Translations under genes and position numbers: made by a program
Notes under the pieces: generated by a model
The model's input: the letters and a program-made list of their open reading frames with translations, nothing else
The model's database searches: none
What the model was told of the DNA's origin: nothing
Assembly (NCBI GenBank): GCA_013396915.1
Contig: VWZL01002577.1
Span: 1-64,000 of the forward strand
Reading direction: 5' to 3'
DNA length: 64,000 nucleotides
From: Stercorarius parasiticus
Taxonomy: Eukaryota; Chordata; Aves; Charadriiformes; Stercorariidae
In this document: positions 1 to 13,150 of the stretch, piece after piece
Layout of the letters: every line of letters begins with the position of its first letter
How positions within the stretch are numbered: the first letter of the stretch is position 1

Positions 1-20
1 CCATTCTGTGATTCTATGAA
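1..20 (+). repeat. CR1-like 3' tail remnant
   Basis: The first bases read attctgtgattctatgaa, a slightly degraded form of the ATTCTATG octamer repeat that ends CR1 retrotransposons in the sense orientation. The body of such an element would lie upstream of the window, so this is only suggestive. Confidence 0.4.
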
Positions 21-284
21 GTGTTGAGAAAGTTTTGGGATTTGGGTTAGTTAGCTACCTTCATTTGTTAAAGACCTTCTGGGAACTCCCATTCAGCACC
101 AATTGCCACTAGTTAGCCATTCATCATGGAGAACTTAAAAGGTCCTGGTCTGGGGTAAAGAGTATCACTCCAGCAAGGCTAGTGGATTTAAACTGTTATA
201 TGCCAAGGTTCAGACCCAAAGCTTGGACAAAGGAGACTCCTTTTTTAATTTCGTAATGAATACGTGGGGAAGAGTGGCTAGAAA

Positions 285-968
285 GGACAACCAACTTAAC
301 ATGAGCCAGCAGTGTGCCGAGGTGGCCAAGAAGGCCAACAGCATTCTGGCTTGTATCAGGAATAGCGTGGCCAGCAGGAGTAGGGAAGTGATCATGCCTC
401 TGTACTCGGCACTGGTGAGGCCTCACCTTGAGTACTGTATTCAGTTCTGGGCCCCTCTGTACAAGAGGGACATTGAAGTGCTGGAGCGGGTCCAGAGGAG
501 AGCTACCAAGCTGGTGAGGGGTCTGGAGACCAAGCCATATGAGGAGAGGCTGAGGGAACTGGGCATGTTTAGTTCGGAGGAGAGGAGGTGGAGAGGAGAC
601 CTCATTGCCCTCTACAACTACCTGAAAGGAGGCTGCAGAGAGGTGGGTGTTGGCCTCTTCTCCCAGGTGAATAATGACAGGACCAGAGGAAATGGTCTGA
701 AGTTGCGGCAGGGGAGGTTTCGATTAGATCTTAGGAAGAATGACTTTACTGAAAGAGTGGTCAGGCACTGGAACAGCCTGCCCAGGGAGGTGGTTGAGTC
801 ACCATCCTTAGAGGTATTTAAGAAACGTGTAGATTTGGCGCTTCAGGGCATGCTCTAGTGACAGAGATTGTGGGGGTTTTTTTGTGTGTGTGTGTGGTTG
901 GACTCAATGATCTCAAAGGTTCTTTCCAACCATGAAGATTCTATGATTCTATGATTCTATGATTCTAC
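285..968 (+). mobile_element. CR1 LINE, 5'-truncated 3' end
   Basis: A reading frame open to 858 encodes the C-terminal part of the CR1 ORF2 protein, downstream of the reverse transcriptase catalytic core. Hallmarks are [46 protein letters not shown] and [20 protein letters not shown]. It ends with the 3' UTR motif ggttggactcaatgatctc and then the octamer tail (ATTCTATG) at 937-968. Endonuclease and catalytic RT motifs are absent, as in most 5'-truncated CR1 copies. The intact frame across about 190 codons suggests a rather young insertion. It lies in the sense direction within a GRIK1 intron. The exact 5' boundary is uncertain because the frame continues upstream into sequence not resembling CR1. 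Confidence 0.9.
937..968 (+). repeat. CR1 3' terminal octamer repeat
   Basis: Four consecutive copies of GATTCTAT/C end the CR1 fragment. Such octamer tails are the usual 3' end of CR1 elements and replace a poly(A) tail. Confidence 0.9.
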
Positions 969-1320
969 TTAGGCAATGCAAAATTGTCTTGTCTTTGGGC
1001 ACATGTAGTACATATTTTATTCTCTTTCTCTCTCTTCACTGTATCTTTATACATACAGTACTAGACATATGTAAATCAATATATATAAACTGTCACAAAC
1101 TTGTGCCTGATTGTAAAATACAAAACATATTGAAGACAAATTAGATAACAAAAAAGATGAGGAAAGTGGTTTTTTTATCAAAATAACAAAGCTACATATG
1201 TTTAAAAAACCATTTGGAAGTGATTCAATGCTTCGGCTAATTTAAAATGCAATATTTTTTATGGCTTCAGAGTAGTTCCTACTAATCACTACAGGGAAGA
1301 ATGTTTTTGTGTTCATGCAG

Positions 1321-1428
1321 GCACGGTGGGATGGCCTGACAGGGCGCATAACCTTCAACAAAACAGACGGCTTGCGGAAAGATTTTGATTTGGACATTAT
1401 TAGCCTCAAGGAGGAAGGAACAGAAAAG
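1321..1428 (+). CDS. GRIK1: GRIK1 exon: end of amino-terminal domain
   Basis: This 108-nt exon (36 codons, phase 0 at both ends) follows ttcatgcag and is followed by gtaacc. It encodes [15 protein letters not shown] and then [20 protein letters not shown], closing with Lys. This is the last strand-rich part of the LIVBP-like amino-terminal domain of kainate receptors, which drives subunit assembly on the extracellular side. One N-glycosylation sequon (Asn-Lys-Thr) is visible. The identity is secure, since the stretch is nearly invariant among GluK1 proteins. The preceding exon lies outside the window. The exon can splice either to the 45-nt cassette at 2638 or directly to 5655, both in phase 0. 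Confidence 0.97.
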
Positions 1429-2637
1429 GTAACCAGATCATTTGTAAAACAATGACAAAAAGCTAATTTGACAGGGGTGTAGGAGAGTCCATTCTCTGCA
1501 GCTTGAACCTCCCGTGCTTGGCGTAAAAACCACTATTCACAAGATTATTTAAGTCAAAGTTAAAACAGAGCTATTAAGATTGTTTTATTATTTTACAATG
1601 TGTACCTTGCATTTCAAGGTATGGGATGGGAATTTGGGACTGGCAATAATTGTCTGAATGGAAATAATTATTTTAAATGCACATTATCCTCAGTTCATGC
1701 CACTGTAACTTAGTGTGGTAAGTTCATATATATAGATAAAACCTAGGCTTATCTTACATGTACGTCTTTTAATACATGTGACATGAGGGAGAGAGGAAAG
1801 AAGGTGCTTGAGTAATAACCTCAAAAAGAGTTGAGATATTAAAAATTCTTCATGTTTTTGAGATTAGATCAGTTCTTTTTCTCTTACATCCCTAACTGCT
1901 TATCATAAATTGCACTGAAAAGGTGAGACTACAGGGGACTGAGTGAGTTGTAGCATCTTTGTTTGAAAACAGAAAGTTCTGCATGACACAATTTCAGAAA
2001 CTGGTTTTGCATTCAAACAAAAGACAAATAAAATTCACACTCCTTCAGGACAACCAGGGAACCATGCCTCTGGAAAAAAAAAAAATCCATGTCAAAGATC
2101 TTGTTTTCCTTACTTTACCACTTATAAATTCTCCTGAAGATGCAGAGGTGTAAGGTGGGGAGCGCTCCTTGGCTTGCAGAGACCATAGGAAAAAGCTCAA
2201 AGTCACGGGTTCTTTTGGCTGTGTTTTACTTTAGCTGAACAGCACTGCTACTGGCATCTGAACCCCATCGTGGTCAACCAGGGTCTGTGCTGGAGACTGA
2301 GGGGGGATTGCCGGGCCCTGGAGGGAGGCAGGATGTCCTTGCCCTGGCCCTCAGCCACCAAACATGGGCTCCCGATGGACACCACAGGGCTCCCTCCACC
2401 GTGCCCCAGGAGCTGGTTGCTGTGGGCATCCAAAAATCCCTAACCCAGGTAACACCACCAGCTCATGTCAGCTGGAGACAGTGTTGTCCCTTACTCTGCA
2501 TACACTGGCTTGATGCCGAATGATAATTGTTAATGGGTTAATTGAGACTTTAAATGTAATTGCTCCCACACAGCTCTCCAGTCTGGTTCTCTTTTCATTT
2601 TTAATGAAGCACTCTGTTTATTTCTCTCTGTACCAAG
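1429..2637 (+). other. GRIK1: GRIK1 intron
   Basis: GT-AG intron. It is AT-rich to about 2150, then has a G/C-richer patch at about 2240-2480 that yields only chance open frames. No dispersed repeat is recognised. A pyrimidine-rich tract (tttatttctctctgtaccaag) precedes the cassette exon. Confidence 0.9.
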
Positions 2638-2682
2638 GCTGCTGGCGAGGTTTCTAATCATTTATATAAAGTGTGGAAGAAG
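2638..2682 (+). CDS. GRIK1: GRIK1 45-nt cassette exon (long-form insert)
   Basis: The 45 nt between taccaag and gtttgt encode 15 residues, AAGEVSNHLYKVWKK, in phase 0 at both ends, so inclusion or skipping keeps the frame. This matches the 15-residue insert separating the GluK1-1 from the GluK1-2 splice families in mammals, with Asn in place of Ser/Lys-type variation in the middle. It falls between the amino-terminal domain and the ligand-binding domain. The exon is far shorter than the average vertebrate exon and its 5' splice site (aag|gtttgt) is weak, both of which fit optional use. That it is spliced in this species is inferred from conservation of frame, length and sequence. Confidence 0.93.
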
Positions 2683-5654
2683 GTTTGTACACAAAAAACC
2701 TTTGGGCTGGGTCTTCAGACTCATCCTTTGGGTTTTGACAGTGACTTTCATATTGCAGTTTAGAGACAACAGTCTCTGAGAGTATGACTTTTTCTGGTAG
2801 AATAAGTTTCATCCCAATTTAAGACACTGTTAATTCCAAACAGTAAAAGGATCTTGGCAGGATTCAGCTTTTTCACCAAAATATTTTTTTTTGTTTTAAT
2901 TATTATTTCTTGGGAGCTGTGCCTTTCCCCTCTTTGAGTAGAGGCTCCTTGCTGCAGAAAAAGCACTCCTTTTCTCAGCTATTATCAGGAGGGATCCTGA
3001 TTCACCTAAGATCCACCATGAGTGGTAAATTTACACCATTTCAAATGCGTATTCGCATCAGCAGCAAGGACTGCTTTAACATGCAGGCTTGGGGAGTTTT
3101 TTTGCCTCCCACAAAATGCATACTGTGCAAGCAAAGTTCAAGCATTGTTGACTCAAAATTTTGACGAGTCTGTTATTAGCTCCTTACAGAAAATTATGTA
3201 GATGATTAGGTGGGTGCTGTCACTCACTAACATATGGAAATGGGAACTAAGCTTGTTTATAAAAGATCTAAATTACCCCAGGAATCTTAGCCCTCTTTTA
3301 ACATGAGGTGCCTCTGCCTGGTGGAAAAGGCACCAAAGTGTGAATCAGAGACCAGCTCCATGCGCTGCTCACCACTGGAGGTACAACCCACAGTTGCTGT
3401 ACTGTAAGGAGAAGAAAACAACTGCATTCACCCTGTTTAAAGTGTTCTGGAGTCACAAGATAAAAATTTGTTACAACACTTAGAATTGTATTTCATATAT
3501 ATTTCACACAAATCTTATTATTTCCCACCCCTCCCACCTGCGCAGTTAAAGAAGGTTTCGGTTTTGTGTTGTTCTGGGAGGGATTTTAATGCTACAGAGT
3601 ACACCGGTGCAAAACAATCTATAGCACTCTTTTCATTGTTCTTATAAAGCACATATTTAATAACCTTGTTTTAATCTTCAGTGAATGAGGCTAAGGCACA
3701 AAGGCACCCCATTTCCCTCATTACTGATGAATAGATCATCCTACCTGACATGCAGAACGCTATTGAACCAATCTCACTTTTGACTCTAGGCATTTCGTGC
3801 TACGCTGAATTGATTTAAACCAAATTACAATTGGTTCAGAGCACAGACTTGCTGAAAAGGGCTTATGACACCTCTCAAGCTTGTCACTAAACTGCAATAA
3901 ATCCCCTGGATTCACCATAGTGATGTACTACCTTGGCCTCATTCTTCCAGTGCCCCTCCGACCTCCTCCATCACTCTAATCAAGGTTGACCTGCAGTGTC
4001 ATTCTTTTATCCAGACGTAGAGTGGTCTCCTGGTGTATTTTGTATGCACTGTGACTGTGTCACTCCATGTTCTTCATGGTTGTTCTCCTCTTCCCTGCTG
4101 CCAGCCAATAAAAGCATATCAAGTCAGTAACAGCGAGCAGAACGGCTTTTTGATTAACTCAGCCACCTTGGTGCAAATTCAAGGACACTGGTTATTTACT
4201 ATATTCCTGGCACAGGCTATCATAATATCCAACCTTTTATTTCATATGTACTTTTTGGATCAGTTTCCCAACCTGATCTAGTTTTGGAAACAAAGGGAAT
4301 GACTGATAAATGCTTGAAAAAAGAAATTAAAAAAATGGCATGACTATCCCCATTAAGCATACTTTGGAAAAAAAGTTTGTGAAAGGCAAAAGCAATGGCA
4401 CCCAGGGACACAAAACCAAAGTTTGTTTGAAATTACACAGTTGTTATCCCAAATCCACACTCAGCAGGCACAAACTAATCTGCTGGGTTTGGTACAAAGG
4501 CAACACGATCTCTCCTGGGTCTGAAATGACTGAGCATCTGATGGCAGACAGAGACCTTCAGTACACAGGAGAAGTCAGTGGGTTTTGTCTTAGATTTACT
4601 TGGCAGCTTCACTGGTAATCCCAGCAGGGAGGATCTGAAAGCGGATCCCTCCCGGGTAGAGCTGAAACATGCTGGCAGAGTGGCCGGCGACGCGAACGGC
4701 TCTGTGGATGGCCAATGTCAGTCCCCCACACCATCCGTCTGGTGGTCTCCACAAATGTACAAATATAAACCTAACTGCCTGAGCCAGCCCCTTGCCCAGA
4801 GTTTTCTCACATCAGCCCTCAGCCACGCTGCGTATGTAAATCCAAAGGCAAAAGAAGATGCTTTCAGATTGTGTTTATGTTAAGTAAATATTTATCTGAA
4901 TAAATCAACAAGGTTATAATTTCTGCCCTCACAAGGTGTAGATCCAAATCCACTGAAATCATGAAGATCTTTCTGTTGAGGCTTTGGGTTGGGCATTAAA
5001 TACAGGAATTCTTCACTATCTCTGGGGCTAGAAAGGAATTTGTCTTTGGCCGCTTGTATTTCCTGAGCAAATACTAATCAGTGGGTGAAACAGTATCACC
5101 TTGCTAGCTCTGTCATATATCGTAGCCAAGAAATGACAGAATAATCTTTGCTAAACCTGCTGAAGGCACAGTGGAAGCAAAAGGCCAGTGCATCCATCAA
5201 TCTGCTTCGACATATTTGTTCAAGCTTTTAATCTGTTGTATTGGAAAAGAGAGGTCTTGCCATATGTTTCAACTCTACCATTTACAAAAGTTAAAAAAAC
5301 CCACATAAAAATAGACATTTGACATTTTTTAGCAGGAAACAAAGTCAACATGTTCCCCTTCTGTAGCAAATTGGCTAATACACCACTGTATTGACCTGCC
5401 TTATACTCTTACAACTTACTCATTTCCACCTGCTTTTGAAAGGGCGGTATGTTCCCTGTGTTTTCTAAATCAGCCATTTGATGTTGCTGCCTTATTCAGA
5501 TCTACAGCTGTTTTCCTTCTCTAGCTTTTCGTACTGCTGATGTCTCTTTCTGTGGTGACTAGAACCAGAGTGCTCTTCCTAGGTGGTAAGTGTTTAGGGA
5601 AATGTTTCGGCTTGCTGGGGTCGGGCAGCCGCTCACCTGCTCTCTTCTGTGCAG
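2683..5654 (+). other. GRIK1: GRIK1 intron
   Basis: About 3 kb of mostly AT-rich intron. The short open frames within it show no protein family resemblance. No dispersed repeat or structured RNA was recognised. Confidence 0.9.
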
Positions 5655-5768
5655 ATTGGGGTTTGGAACTCATACAGTGGCCTTAACATGACAGACAGCA
5701 ACAAGGACCGATCGACCAACATCACGGATTCCTTGGCTAACCGGACGCTTATTGTCACCACTATTTTG
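5655..5768 (+). CDS. GRIK1: GRIK1 exon: linker into ligand-binding domain
   Basis: 114 nt (38 codons, phase 0 at both ends) between tctgtgcag and gtaagt. It encodes [20 protein letters not shown] and then [18 protein letters not shown]. Three N-glycosylation sequons are visible (Asn-Met-Thr, Asn-Ile-Thr, Asn-Arg-Thr), as is typical of the GluK1 linker between the amino-terminal domain and the S1 half of the ligand-binding domain. The closing LIVTTIL is the first beta strand of S1. It joins the next exon as TTIL-EEPYVMY once splicing is made, although the next exon here begins Glu-Asp-Pro. The upstream intron ends in a good pyrimidine tract. Confidence 0.97.
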
Positions 5769-6954
5769 GTAAGTCTCGCTGGGCAGAGGTGGCACCACCA
5801 CCCGCACTGTAGGATGCAGGTGTTGCTGACGGTGGCTCTCTGGGGCCACCTTTGCCACCTCTGTCCTGCACTTCATGGCCATTTTCCTCCACGCTAAACA
5901 ATGTTTTGTTAAAGTACCCTGTTTGCAAGCAAATTTTTTGATTTAGACTCGGAGTCAACATACGCATTCATCCATCCACAAGATGGATTCAAAAATGCCC
6001 CATTGCCAATGGAACCTTTTAGGAACCTCCACCTCCAAAATTGTTTAGCTTACTTCAATATTTCAGAGATGACACCTGCATGCTTTTTTCCCCGAAGAAT
6101 TAATGCACGGAAATACTCAGCTTTGCAGTCTGTGCTTATACATCCTTGCTTTTTACTGAAAGTGAGATGAAGAGGACTGAAAGAAAGTAGCAAACAGTGG
6201 ATAGACAGATTGAGGTATGACCTTACTATGATAAATGGAAAATACGCAACTGGGTGTTCACAAGTTGTTCGGCCTCACGCTTTCTGCCTGGCCAGTAATG
6301 ACACTTTTTTCAATTACTCTGCCTAATTCTTCAGGAAGGAAAGAGCTCAAAGAGTCCCTCTACACCCCTCTTCTGTTGCCAGAGGTCTTTTGCCACATTA
6401 AACTGCAGAAAACTGCTTGCCCTGATGTTCTATCCAAAATCCTTTAAAAAGAAAAGCAACAAGGTACTTTGCAATCTACCTGTGCTGTTCTTCATTCTCT
6501 CATATGAATACCTGCTCAACCCACAGCTATTTTATACATTTGAAGATTTTTTTCAATAAAGATTTATTTCTCACGGAATATCCAGTTTTAGGTTCTCCTT
6601 CTTCTGTTATTTAGGTTTCTCTCTCCTTCAACATCCCTTCCTGTCCCTTAGGGTGGGACAACGTAGAGTACAGACCTTGGATGTGATTTTGGAGCTGCTA
6701 AGCAATGCTTTAATTAAAGCTCATGGGAGCTTTGAATGGTCTGTTCCACTGAAAATTAGGGCCTTTATGCTTATCATTAATTGATTCAGTCAACTTGTTA
6801 ACACACCTAAACCAGGTTTTAATGAACACGGTAAATTACTGGTTTCCATGTAATTGCAATCCATTTATAAAATATTCACATAATTTAGAGAAACTTATAT
6901 AATCTGAAACAAGCCTCATTTCTATTGCTACATGTCTACTGTCTTTTTCTATAG
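5769..6954 (+). other. GRIK1: GRIK1 intron
   Basis: AT-rich intron of about 1.2 kb with a T-rich 3' end (ctgtctttttctatag). Nothing else recognised. Confidence 0.9.
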
Positions 6955-7158
6955 GAAGATCCCTATGTTATGTACAAGAAGTCTGACAAGCCCTTGTATG
7001 GAAATGACAGATTCGAGGGTTATTGCCTGGACTTACTAAAGGAGCTGTCAAATATTTTAGGCTTCATCTATGAGGTCAAACTAGTTTCTGATGGTAAATA
7101 TGGAGCCCAGAATGACAAAGGAGAGTGGAATGGGATGGTCAAAGAACTCATAGATCAT
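6955..7158 (+). CDS. GRIK1: GRIK1 exon: ligand-binding domain S1
   Basis: 204 nt (68 codons, phase 0 at both ends). It begins [20 protein letters not shown] and continues through [20 protein letters not shown] to [14 protein letters not shown]. This is the core of S1, the first lobe of the bilobed glutamate-binding fold. [11 protein letters not shown] and [16 protein letters not shown] are hallmarks of kainate receptors. The start differs by one conservative change from the Glu-Glu-Pro of mammalian GluK1 as recalled. The exon ends at cat|gtaaga. Confidence 0.97.
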
Positions 7159-7984
<826 letters not shown>

Positions 7985-10900
7985 TAAGTCAGAAAAGTAG
8001 TTTTAGATGCATCCACATTAACTACCTGTCCTCCCATAGGTGTTGCATGCGCTCTGCAAAGTAGATACAGTATAATGCTATCCTAAGGGTTTTATCCAGT
8101 CCTAAAATATAATGTTCTAGAAACTCTCGGTATTTTCACATCAACACTGCTATCACTTTTGTATATTGCAATGTGATGAGATTCTACTTTCCTTAAGGGC
8201 TGAATGGACAGAAATATCCAATGAAATACGTCAGCCTTTCTTTGTCAGTACACAGCACCTCGGCAGACTACATGTTGAAAAGCAGTTTATATTACTTGCA
8301 TGTAAGCACTTCTCTTTTCCACTAGCAGTGCATACAGTTAAAAGGTAAGAAAGAGGATGTGAACATATTTTTGCTGAAGGATGTTAATTAGCTCAGCTAA
8401 CTTCCTCTTGAAAATACGAGATAGTGTGACTGGGAACCTAAGGGGAACAATCTGCAAGGTGAAGTGTACCCCAGGCTCTCTCCCCACACTGTCCTGAGGT
8501 GCACCCTGCCTGTCTGTGGCAGGCTCCCAGTGATGTTCCCTATTCAAAATAATCAGGAAATAAGCACGTACACATCACTTTTCCAAATGAAGCCAAAGCT
8601 CATAAAGTTCTCAAAGGCAGGTGTGCCACAAAGTTTCTGGGTCAGTGGACCACAGTCACATCTCCAGAGGGGCAGCAGAGTACTCTGTACCCTTACGACT
8701 GAACTTTACCTTAAAAACTCTAAACAGCTGATATGGTTTCACAAACTGGATACGAGCTACTTATCGTGACCTCAGACACCATGGACCACAGTCCAGGAAT
8801 CAGTTGCTCTAGGGCTTTGAACAAGAGCAAACCAAATTTGAAGGAAAATGAACTTAGAAACTTGTTAGAGGAAAGTGATCATTTGAGGCATACTTTTTTA
8901 TATACTTCTCAATAAACCTGGACTCTGAACTGGCATAGTTATTGTCCTTTTCTTCAGATAGCGGCCTTGGAATTTAATTTCCAACTCTGTTTATTTGATC
9001 TCATCCCATCCTTCATTTTTTCCTATACATAATTTAAAACATAAGTATTTTTACTAGTGCTTTACAGAGATTCATGTTTTGGTTTTATTTACTGAGGATC
9101 CCTAATCAAGCCTTTCCCCACTTCTGTTATGTATTGATTTGCATATACATCAACAACGTATTCCACGTTAATAAAGTGCATGGAAAATAGCCTGAGAAAA
9201 CATTTATACTATGAAATATGAGAACTGAAGTGATTAATCATTGGAAGTCCACACATTCACATTATAGCAAAAGTAACAGAAATGCTGTAGTTTTTATTGC
9301 CAATGATGGCATTCAACTTTAAGAAGTAAGAAATAATGTGTATATTCCAATGTATGCACACATATACCTCATTCAAAAGTCATAAAGTAATTGTAATCGG
9401 AATCATTAATTCTGATAATATAGCACATTGTGCCTGACTTCCACTTCTGTGTGAGCCAGACCAACTGAAGCTCTTCTTGCTTTTCCTCCGATTCACTGTT
9501 TTCTTTTAATCAAAAGACACAGCCCTGCAAAACCTTTATTCACAAGAGCGGTTCTGATGAGAGTGACTGGCCTCAAACATACATTTCTCCATGGTCCGCT
9601 GAACAACCCTTGTTCCAGATGGACAACCTATGGGAATGCTTTGCTTGTTTGCATGTTTCTATACCAGTACCAACGTACAGGCATTTGTGGGATTTGCTTT
9701 TTCCTTTAAACTGCTAGGACTGTGGAGAAGGAGGAGGGAATCGGAGGAGGAGAGGTCATGGGTTAACTTATTAGTGTTGGCCCTAGGTAAAAAGAAAGAG
9801 TTCATCCATCCCTGGCAGCTATGGGACTGTATACAATTAGTCATTACTTCCCACAGGCTCTTGCAGTGGCTCACTGTACCATAAATAAGAACTCTTACTG
9901 TACGCAAATCATGATCTCATTCATGACTAATATTAAATCTGCTCGACTGTGACAGATTGACTTTTCTGCGGTTGTGTGCCAAGACTAAAAACATCCCACA
10001 GTCCTCTCCACCTCAGAACAGGCAGAAGGGAATACAAAGCCTGAGTTATCCTCCGCACTTTTATTTTTCAAAATAACAGCATCAACTTTGCAAGAATAAA
10101 TAAGCATCAGGGTTCATCTGTCTGCTCGCAGAGCTGCCTACATGCAGATGCATGGCCAGGAGCAAACCAAAGGGAAATGCACAGGGAAACTCACAAAAGC
10201 TGTGAAACCTGCTTGCTTTTCTCTCATGGCTGTTAAATATTGCTCCAAATCACAGTGTAGCCTTTGGGCAAATCCATAGGTTTGTCCTGTGTAACTGTGT
10301 TATGTTTTGTTTCTTAAATCTTTCTAAAAAGCAGTAGTTCCAGGAGCAGCGTAACTAATGAAGCCTGATTTCCCTGCAGATTGGCGTCTCATGGTGAATT
10401 GCGATCGCCAGTTGAAGTTTGTTTGTCTGTTTGTTTGCTTTCCCTGAAGCTGAAGGATTTATAGGCGATCTTTCCCATGCAGATTAACTAATACGTAACA
10501 AGTTGTGAGCTCATCCTGCAGCTTCTCTCCTAGTGGGGCTACTACTGCAATGTTTCACAACACTTGTAGGAGCATAATAATCTCTAAAGCTCTACCTATT
10601 TGTCAAATGTGGCTAAAATTATCTAAAAAGCTGACACGTCATTGAAGGTACAGACCCCCCCACATTCATAATACACAGCACAAAGCCCAACTTGTAACAA
10701 CTTAAATATATCGAGTTTGCATATCATTCTCATAACCCACCTATTTCAGGAAAAGAGGAAGAGAACCCACTAGTTTAGCAAAGTAGTTAACATAATTTTC
10801 TGAATGTGTACATTTTTTCTGACATAAATGTTTTTTTTGAACAGATGCCTAAAACCAGAGCCTAATTAGATTGTGACTATATAGGCTGAAGTACACAAAA

Positions 10901-11481
10901 CTGTGTTCACTATCATCTTAATTTACTTTAGACTTCATAAATTTTAATTTTCTACAAGAAGCTAAGCAATTCTTACAGTCTATATCTAGACCTGTTCACA
11001 TCTTGGAATATGTCAAGATTTCTGTAAGATTTGCCAAGCGTTTCAGCACATATTGGTTAGATTGGTTTTAAGAACCTCAGTAAACATTCACTTTTTAACA
11101 CTGCCATAGTAAATTAAATGGGTAACAGTATTTTGACATCAGTTCATGGAAGAAAAATACTTGGGAATAATTTTCGCAGACTGGGATAATCTTCCAGTTC
11201 TTTCTTCAGACTTTTTGGCAGCTGAATAATTTCTCATTCGTTTTTGAGCCTTATGTAGCCCTGTCATTGTTATATTAATTTTTAAACTCAAACACTGAAG
11301 TTTTTATCACTGTGAAGGGTTACAGACTGACAAAGCTCTTTTCCTGTTCAGTGAATGAACACGGCACTTTCTGCCAAAGTTTCCCTTTACTGCTAATGCC
11401 ATATCAGCTGTGCTGTTGATGTCGATGGTAGAGCTAGGCAGCCGAGGTCACCACCAGAGGTGAATAATGTCACACAGAGCC

Positions 11482-11489
11482 TATATAAG
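11482..11489 (+). promoter_or_regulatory. TATA-like box in intron (speculative)
   Basis: TATATAAG lies in the context gcctatataagaagg. A pyrimidine-A start-like motif (ctcatctt) follows about 33 bases downstream, the spacing expected of a core promoter. No coding exon follows nearby. It could be a chance match, a decayed LTR promoter or a noncoding RNA start. Confidence 0.2.
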
Positions 11490-12489
11490 AAGGTGCTTAG
11501 GCGACCTTGAGCATCTCATCTTTATCAGAAACTTCAGCACAGCCACTGCTGAAGGTCCAAAGAGGGAGAAAACCAGGGGACAGGAAACAGAAACAGGAAC
11601 CAGGACAGGAAAACAGAAGGCCTGAGCAGTGAAGCAAAGCAGAATTGTAAACCAGCCTCTTCTTAGAGCTCAGCACAGCAATAGAAACACAAGATGAAAA
11701 TCAGCTTTGTTTCAAGGTGAAAAAGAAACATATACCCTAATACCACATTAAAATATATATACGCACAGCTATAAAAATTTTTCCAGTCTGGCAGAAAGAG
11801 TTTTGCTGCCAGAATTTCATTGCCACTTTCTAGCAACTGTGGTTTTGCTCTTTTGGTGATGGAGACATTTGGTCCAACCTACTGAACGTGGTTGTTGTGT
11901 TGCCTGAAATGATACAAGATCCCAGCCTCGGGCTTCCTGGTCAGGTCGGGCAGAGTTATTTGTGCACCTTCTTACAGTCCCATAGTAATACTTGAGGACC
12001 CTGTGGGTGAACGCTCAGCATGGGACCTCTTCACTTCTATGGCGATTGGCAGCTCAGGCAACCTACAGGTCCTAACTCTGGGTCTCTTGTTAAGGATGTG
12101 TTTCCCCACGTGTGCACGAACTGAGTTGGGACCAATTTCATTACTACACGACAATTGTTTCCATTATTCCAGCACAAATTTGAAACATATAACTTGATAA
12201 TCGCTTTTTTTTAAACTGGTATATGCAGAACTGTTGTATCTTGAATCTGAAAACTGCGCCTTGTGTCACAATTTTTAATACCATGATACTAGTAATGGTA
12301 ATATTGTGCAGCTAATGGCATCCTAAGCTACATACTGTTTCAGTTAGTGGGTTCATTACTATCAGAGCTCATTACTCCAGCTAAGCAAGGCCCTCTGCTT
12401 GCAACCGTGCATAAACTCAGTGCTTAATTATATTGCTGAAACAGTAATTAAAATGTATCGGCGTGACATTGTCAATTAAAGCTATATTC

Positions 12490-13150
12490 ATAAACTTCAT
12501 GAGAAAGCGTGCAGCAAGCCCGGCAGCGGTGGGAAGCAGCAGCAGGCGAGGCACCTTGGGGAGACGTGGTCCTTAAGGCAGCTCTGCCAAGATGGAGGGG
12601 CAGGGCCGGCAGCACTTGCAGTTGCAGGACGGCGTGCGCGGGGAATAGAGCGGAGTTCTTCCGTTAAAGGCAATAATCCTCTGCGTAATTCTCTCCCCGC
12701 AATGCCGACAAAGTGGCCCTACGCCTTTCGACCCCTGCAATTGCTCCCAAATGCCTTCAAATGCCTTCGGCAGCCTTTTTTTTTCCTGCGTGGCCTTGCG
12801 CAGGCAGAGCGCGTTCCGCATCCAACATCTCAACTACGTACAGCTGGCGATGGTTGCCTTTAGAGGGCTGCTAGTCCTTCAGTATTTTCTAAAGGTCTTA
12901 CCAAGGAGCAGCTACGTGGCTTCCAGTTGTGCCCCCACCCCCAGCCCCTGCAAATGTCTGTCTGTCTGCTGGCGGTGCGGGAAGGAGAGCCGTGGGGCAT
13001 TGCAGCAGCCGCTAACCCCAGCACGGGAGGAGGGAGCGAGGCGTAGACCTGTGCTGGGTCCGGGACCGTGCGAAGGGCTCCTGGCCCTGCAGTGCTGCTC
13101 CACAGCTTGCAGGAGGCAGCTGCGAGACGTCCCGCGGACAGCCTTTCAGC
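12490..13150. other. CpG-dense block inside GRIK1 intron
   Basis: Over about 660 bases there are at least 25 CpG dinucleotides and high G+C, while the surrounding intron is AT-rich and CpG-poor. Examples are gacggcgtgcgcgggg near 12629 and gacgtcccgcggac near 13127. The block ends about 120 bases before the pore exon at 13274. It could be an intragenic CpG island or a biased-gene-conversion patch. Open frames of up to 200 codons here are out of frame with the exon and look compositional. Confidence 0.5.

Larger units (their letters stand above)
1..1320 (+). other. GRIK1: GRIK1 intron (5' part outside window)
   Basis: Intronic sequence ending in a 3' splice site (ttcatgcag). It holds a CR1 tail remnant at the very start and a CR1 fragment at about 285-968. 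The rest, 969-1320, is AT-rich and shows no recognisable element. Confidence 0.9.
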
